Shown: one piece after another, positions 59,670 to 64,000 of the stretch | Position numbering within the stretch: the stretch's first letter is position 1 | Layout of the letters: every line of letters starts with the position of its first letter | Assembly: GCF_015752045.1 (NCBI RefSeq) | Contig: NZ_JADOUS010000001.1 | Location: 62,001-126,000, forward strand | Length of the DNA stretch: 64,000 bases | Reading direction: 5' to 3' | DNA from: Arthrobacter_D sp015752045 | GTDB lineage: Bacteria; Actinomycetota; Actinomycetes; Actinomycetales; Micrococcaceae | Translations under genes and position numbers: made by a program | Notes under the pieces: generated by a model | Databases searched by the model: none | What the model was told of the DNA's origin: nothing | Seen by the model: the letters and a program-made list of their open reading frames with translations, nothing else

Positions 59670-60302
59670 CTACTGCAGCGCCTCGATGAGGTGCGGCAGG
59701 AGCGCCCTGAACGCGATGCCGCGGTGGCTGATCGCGTTCTTCTCCTCCGGGGCGAGCTCCGCGCACGTCCGGTCGTGTCCCTCGGGAACGAGGATGGGAT
59801 CGTAGCCGAAGCCGCCCGCTCCGCGCGGGGCGGCCAGGAGCGATCCCCGCAGCTCGCCGCGCTCCGTGTGGCCGGCGGGCCCGCCGTCGGGGTGGGCGAG
59901 GGCCGCCGCGCAGACGAAGGCCGCGCCGCGACGCTCCTGCGGGATGTCGGCGAGCTGTGCCAGGAGGAGGTCGAGGTTGGCAGCGTCGTCGCCGTGCCGG
60001 CCCGCCCACCGCGCGGAGAAGATGCCCGGGGCCCCGCCCAGGACGTCCACGGCCAGCCCCGAGTCGTCGGCGACGGCGAGGAGGCCGGTGGCCCGTGCGG
60101 TCTGCTCGGCCTTCAGCACCGCGTTCTCCTCGAAGGTGACCCCGCTCTCCACGACGTCCGGGGCGCCGGCGGTGGCGGCGTCGACGACCTGCGTGTCGAC
60201 GTCGAGCCCGGGCACCTGACCGCGCAGCAGCTCACGCAGCTCACGCAGTTTGCCGGCGTTCCGGGTGGCGAGCACCAGCCGGGGTCGGGACTGCTCAGGC
60301 AT
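59670..60302 (-). CDS. rdgB: Non-canonical purine NTP pyrophosphatase (dITP/XTP)
   Basis: HAM1/RdgB-family housecleaning enzyme that hydrolyses ITP, dITP and XTP. 210 residues: LVLATRNAGKLRELRELL (substrate loop), TFEENAVLKAEQTA, ADDSGLAVDVLGGAPGIFSARWAG (catalytic Asp) and the end motif AISHRGIAFRAL. ATG 60300-60302 overlaps the end of rph by 8 nt, so the two are cotranscribed, a common arrangement in actinobacteria. Confidence 0.96.
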   Translation of the reverse strand: MPEQSRPRLVLATRNAGKLRELRELLRGQVPGLDVDTQVVDAATAGAPDVVESGVTFEENAVLKAEQTARATGLLAVADDSGLAVDVLGGAPGIFSARWAGRHGDDAANLDLLLAQLADIPQERRGAAFVCAAALAHPDGGPAGHTERGELRGSLLAAPRGAGGFGYDPILVPEGHDRTCAELAPEEKNAISHRGIAFRALLPHLIEALQ

Positions 60303-61083
60303 CCTGGGAGTCCCGGAGGGTGTCGATCTGGATCTGTGTGAGCTGGGCGGTGCCCACCAACGCGAGGTCCAGCAGGGCGTCGAGCTCGGCGCGGTCGAAG
60401 GGCGCACCCTCCGCCGTCCCCTGGACCTCGACGAAGGTACCCGACCCGGTGACGACGACGTTCATGTCCGTCTCGGCGCGCACGTCCTCGACGTAGGGCA
60501 GGTCGAGCATGGGGACGCCGTCGATGATGCCCACGCTGACGGCGGCCACGGTGTCCGTGAGCGGGGAGGCCGAGGCGGGGATGAGCTTCTTGTCCTTGGC
60601 GTACCGGATGGCGTCGGCGAGCGCGACGTACGCTCCCGTGATCGCCGCCGTCCGCGTGCCGCCGTCGGCCTGCAGGACGTCGCAGTCGAGGACGATGGTG
60701 TTCTCGCCCAGAGCCTTCGTGTCGATGATGGAGCGCAGCGACCGTCCGATCAGCCGCGAGATCTCGTGCGTCCTGCCGCCGATCTTCCCCTTGACCGACT
60801 CGCGGTCGGATCGCGTGTTGGTGGCACGGGGAAGCATCGCGTACTCGGCGGTGACCCAGCCCCTGCCCTCTCCCTTGAGCCACCGTGGCACCCCGCTGGT
60901 CAGGGACGCCGTGCAGAGGACGCGGGTGTTGCCGAATTCGATGAGGGCCGACCCCTCGGCCTGCTTCGACCAGCCTCGTGTGATGGTGATGGTGCGCAGC
61001 TGATCGGGTGCCCGACCGTCCGCACGGAGGACGGGGGCGGTGCTCACGGGGGCAGGGACGGACGTCGGATTCGCGGGGGTCAT
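60295..61083 (-). CDS. rph: Ribonuclease PH
   Basis: Phosphorolytic 3'-5' exoribonuclease that trims tRNA 3' ends. 262 residues: R-rich opening DGRAPDQLRTITITRGW, EGSALIEFGNTRVLCTAS, RGWVTAEYAMLPRATNTR, RLIGRSLRS, CDVLQADGGTRTAAITGAYVAL (catalytic Asp region) and MNVVVTGSGTFVEVQGTAEG. ATG 61081-61083 is 7 nt after TAGACT, so the mRNA is probably leaderless. Followed by rdgB in an 8-nt overlap. Confidence 0.97.
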   Translation of the reverse strand: MTPANPTSVPAPVSTAPVLRADGRAPDQLRTITITRGWSKQAEGSALIEFGNTRVLCTASLTSGVPRWLKGEGRGWVTAEYAMLPRATNTRSDRESVKGKIGGRTHEISRLIGRSLRSIIDTKALGENTIVLDCDVLQADGGTRTAAITGAYVALADAIRYAKDKKLIPASASPLTDTVAAVSVGIIDGVPMLDLPYVEDVRAETDMNVVVTGSGTFVEVQGTAEGAPFDRAELDALLDLALVGTAQLTQIQIDTLRDSQDA

Positions 61084-61090
61084 GGCTCCC

Positions 61091-61096
61091 AGTCTA
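61091..61096 (-). promoter_or_regulatory. -10 element of rph-rdgB (leaderless)
   Basis: TAGACT on the minus strand ends 7 nt before the rph ATG. Confidence 0.5.
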
Positions 61097-61166
61097 GACG
61101 GGGGCGCATGGGAGATGGCTGGCAACTGCGTCCGATGAAGGTCGGGCGGGCCGCCGGGCCCGGGTG

Positions 61167-61960
61167 TCAGACGGTGTAGGAGACCCCTGCGACGGCGACG
61201 GCCAGGTGGCCGTCGTAGCTCTCGCGGGCCTCGCTCACGGCGACGTTGGCGTCGTTCCAGACCGGCAGGTGGGTGAGGAGGAGGCGCTTCGCGGACGCCC
61301 GGGTGGCCACGTCGCCTGCCCGTTTGCCGGTGAGGTGGACCCCCGAGATGCCGTCGTCGCGGCCCTCGTGGAACGCGGCCTCGCACAGGAAGATGTCCGC
61401 GTCGCGGGCTGCGTCCACCAGACCGTCGCACGCATCCGTGTCGCCGGAGTAGGTGATGACCCGGGTGTGGTCGACGCCCTCGGTATCGGTCTCGGCCACC
61501 TCGACGCGCAGCGCGTACGCCTCCTCGATGGGGTGGAGGACCTGGTAGGGGGTGATCGTGAAGGGCCCCACCGTCACCGGGCCGCGATCGGTCCAGGACT
61601 GGAAGTCGAAGTCCTCGTGCATGCCCGGGTCGAGTTCGAGTCCGTAGGCGCTCGCCATCCTGTCCGCCGTCGCCGCCGGCCCCCACACGGGGATGCGGGG
61701 CAGCCCCCAGCCGGAGGGATCCCAGTGGACGGCGACGTGCAGGCCGCACAGGTCCATGCAGTGGTCGGGGTGCAGGTGCGAGAGGAAGATGGCGTCGATC
61801 TCGCGGAGGTCCATGTGCCGCTGCAGTGCCCCGAGCGACCCGTTGCCGAGATCGAGGAGGATCCGCCAGGTACGACCCTGCCACTGCGCGCTGAGCAGGT
61901 AGCAGGAGGCCGGTGACTGGGGACCGGGGAAGGAGCCGCTGCAGCCGACGATCGTGAGTT

Positions 61961-61964
<4 letters not shown>
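61167..61964 (-). CDS. MBL-fold metallo-hydrolase (RNase Z-like)
   Basis: 265-residue metallo-beta-lactamase-fold hydrolase. The metal motif is FLSHLHPDHCMDL (HxHxDH). Further ligands lie in YSGDTDACDGLVDAA (Asp), CEAAFHEG and LLLTHLPVW (His). N-terminal GCSGSFPGPQSPASCYLL is typical of the actinobacterial proteins next to murI, annotated variously as RNase Z-like or cyclic-nucleotide phosphodiesterase. Substrate not proven. ATG overlaps the murI stop by 4 nt. Confidence 0.9.
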
Positions 61965-62872
<908 letters not shown>

Positions 62873-62980
62873 AATCCTTCGACAATATGACGTGCCGCCG
62901 TTGAAAACTATTCGCCGATCCGTGGGTTTTGTCACAGCCTCCCGTTCGACCGCGCGCGGCCGGTCCCCGAGGCGGGCGGG

Positions 62981-63556
62981 TCAGCGCTCCAGCTTCGCTG
63001 CCTTCAGCAGCGCCTGCACGAGCGATTCCTGGAGCCAGGAGATGAAGTTGTAGACGAGGGCGAGGTAGGACTCGACGTCGTCGACGTCCTTCGAATCCGC
63101 GATGTCGTGGAGCCGTTCGGCGTCCTCCTCCGTCTCGATGCTGAGGCGGTCGGCGAGGACCAGCCGGACGTCGTTGAGCGCCTGGGCGAACAGCCTCGCC
63201 TGCTCGCCGGTGAGCGTCATGGGACTGGACTCGATGAGCAGCGCGCTGCTGCGCAGGGCGCCGATCTTCTGCTCCCGCAGGGACCGTTCCGTCAGGCGGC
63301 GGAAGGCCAGCGCCTCGTCGTCGTCGTCGCGCACCGCATCCGGCAGGAGGCGGCGGACGGCGGAATCATCGGGAGCCGTGGCCTCGGCGTCGGCACCGGA
63401 CATGCCGACCATGGCCGCCAGCGGATCCTCGCTCGGAGCCGTCTCGGGCTCGAGCATGGAGATGACGTCGTCGAGGAGTGCGCCCAGCAGGCGTGCCTCA
63501 CCGGGCTCCAGTGCTCCGGTGATGCCCCGGCGCGTCGACTTGAAGGGTTTCGCCAT
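62981..63556 (-). CDS. DUF2017 family protein
   Basis: 191-residue, mostly helical, acidic protein of the actinobacterial DUF2017 family, which sits next to clpS in many genomes. Recognisable pieces: ALEPGEARLLGALLDDVISML, DEALAFRRLTERSLREQKIGAL, LTGEQARLFAQALNDVRLVLADRL and VYNFISWLQESLVQAL. No catalytic residues are evident. Its constant pairing with clpS suggests a link to N-degron or Clp proteolysis, but this is unproven. It lies 9 bp after clpS on the same strand. Confidence 0.88.
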   Translation of the reverse strand: MAKPFKSTRRGITGALEPGEARLLGALLDDVISMLEPETAPSEDPLAAMVGMSGADAEATAPDDSAVRRLLPDAVRDDDDEALAFRRLTERSLREQKIGALRSSALLIESSPMTLTGEQARLFAQALNDVRLVLADRLSIETEEDAERLHDIADSKDVDDVESYLALVYNFISWLQESLVQALLKAAKLER

Positions 63557-63565
63557 GGGGTCCGC

Positions 63566-63874
63566 CTACTCGCTTCCGGCTTTTTCGAAGGTGGCCCACA
63601 GTCCGTACGAGTGGAGGGCGACGGTGTCCTGCTCCACCTTCTCGCGGCTGCCGGAGACGACGGCGGAGCGGCCCTGCTCGTGGACCTCGAGCATCAGGGT
63701 GCGCGCCTTGGCCTCGCTGTAGCCGAAGTAGGTCTGGAAGACGAAGCTCACATAGCTCATCAGGTTCACGGGGTCGTTCCACACCACCACGATCCAGGGC
63801 TGGTCGAGGTCGGTCTTCTCGGCCGTCCCCGTCTTCTCCTGGGTGTCCGTACCGGTTGCAAAGCCAACTGTCAT
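63566..63874 (-). CDS. clpS: ATP-dependent Clp protease adaptor
   Basis: 102-residue N-recognin adaptor that delivers N-degron substrates to ClpA/ClpC-ClpP. The core WIVVVWNDPVNLMSYVSFVFQTYFG has the ND..N/M substrate-pocket pattern, followed by KARTLMLEVHEQGRSAVVSGSREKVEQD. The N-terminal tail of about 30 residues is flexible and acidic-basic mixed. ATG 63872-63874 is 7 nt after TAGAAT, giving a leaderless start; the earlier ATG at 63904 falls upstream of the promoter. Confidence 0.95.
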   Translation of the reverse strand: MTVGFATGTDTQEKTGTAEKTDLDQPWIVVVWNDPVNLMSYVSFVFQTYFGYSEAKARTLMLEVHEQGRSAVVSGSREKVEQDTVALHSYGLWATFEKAGSE

Positions 63875-63881
63875 GATCGCC

Positions 63882-63887
63882 ATTCTA
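63882..63887 (-). promoter_or_regulatory. -10 element of clpS (leaderless)
   Basis: TAGAAT on the minus strand, 7 nt before the clpS ATG. It is a near-consensus -10. Confidence 0.55.
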
Positions 63888-63939
63888 GGGCGGCTCGCCC
63901 GCACGGGGTGGCCGGGTACTCTCTCGGCGGACGCCCGGC

Positions 63940-63945
63940 TATCGT
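63940..63945 (+). promoter_or_regulatory. -10 element of the gene at 63953 (leaderless)
   Basis: TATCGT ends 7 nt before GTG 63953, divergent from clpS. Confidence 0.45.
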
Positions 63946-63952
63946 TTTCAGG

Positions 63953-64000
63953 GTGACCGATGCCCTGACCACGAACCCGCCGGCCGCTGCCGGTCCCACG
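63953..64000 (+). CDS. Start of a divergent gene, possibly nicotinate phosphoribosyltransferase (truncated by window)
   Basis: GTG 63953 opens a frame reading MTDALTTNPPAAAGPT to the window edge. TATCGT lies 7 nt upstream. From recalled gene order in Arthrobacter relatives, the gene divergent from clpS is often pncB (nicotinate phosphoribosyltransferase), but 16 residues cannot confirm that; only the start is supported here. Confidence 0.4.
   Translation, partial: MTDALTTNPPAAAGPT

Overview
The window is GC-rich DNA from an actinobacterium, most likely a Micrococcaceae (Arthrobacter-like) chromosome. That inference rests on gene content and order: metG; serA next to ilvC-ilvN-ilvB with a leader-peptide attenuator; nrtR-nadA-nadB-nadC-cysteine desulfurase; and murI-MBL-rph-rdgB beside clpS. 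It also rests on high G+C third positions and on the many genes whose -10 box lies 6-7 nt from the start codon (leaderless mRNAs). No rRNA, CRISPR array, phage or insertion sequence was found. Two tRNA genes are present (Lys-CTT and Leu-TAG).

Layout. 0-12 kb: an unidentified 3' gene end, methionyl-tRNA synthetase, an acetamidase, then branched-chain amino acid and serine biosynthesis (serA, ilvC, ilvN, ilvB, ilvD). A 15-codon Val/Leu/Ile leader peptide and a rho-independent attenuator lie before ilvB. 12-13.5 kb: tRNA-Lys, a membrane-anchored hypothetical and a VOC protein. 13.5-25.8 kb: a dense ADP-heptose and glycosyltransfer locus with two HldE-type bifunctional enzymes, GmhA and GmhB homologues, three family-9 glycosyltransferases, two further GT-B glycosyltransferases, an SDR and an aldehyde dehydrogenase. 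Its main minus-strand operon is joined by five successive 4-nt overlaps. A SigB/SigF-type sigma factor gene without anti-sigma partners closes the locus. 26.7-30 kb: small lipoprotein and GYD-domain genes, a MarR regulator divergent from a peroxiredoxin, tRNA-Leu, and a fasciclin lipoprotein. 30-38.7 kb: an orphan peptide-type solute-binding lipoprotein, malate:quinone oxidoreductase, an RND transporter followed by its likely MarR regulator with a palindromic operator, and an SDR. 38.7-45.5 kb: a lipoprotein and the de novo NAD operon with its NrtR-type regulator and a 23-bp palindrome. 45.6-58.5 kb: alpha/beta hydrolase, Ser/Thr kinase, MFS transporter, SbcCD nuclease, an aquaporin-family channel with a long tail, a divergent ADP-ribosylglycohydrolase, a second SDR, an exonuclease-BRCT protein and a HAD phosphatase. 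58.5-64 kb: a GNAT remnant, DedA, RdgB, RNase PH, an MBL hydrolase, MurI, a DUF2017 protein, ClpS and the start of a divergent gene.

How the genes work together. The heptose locus encodes every step from sedoheptulose 7-phosphate to ADP-D,D-heptose plus five glycosyltransferases, in an organism expected to lack LPS. It should therefore build a heptose-containing surface or secreted glycoconjugate whose acceptor is unknown. This is the best candidate here for an undescribed system. A 15-bp element shared between the sigma gene promoter and the promoter region of the locus suggests common control. The nad operon couples quinolinate synthesis (the NadA Fe-S enzyme) to a cysteine desulfurase and an NAD-responsive regulator.
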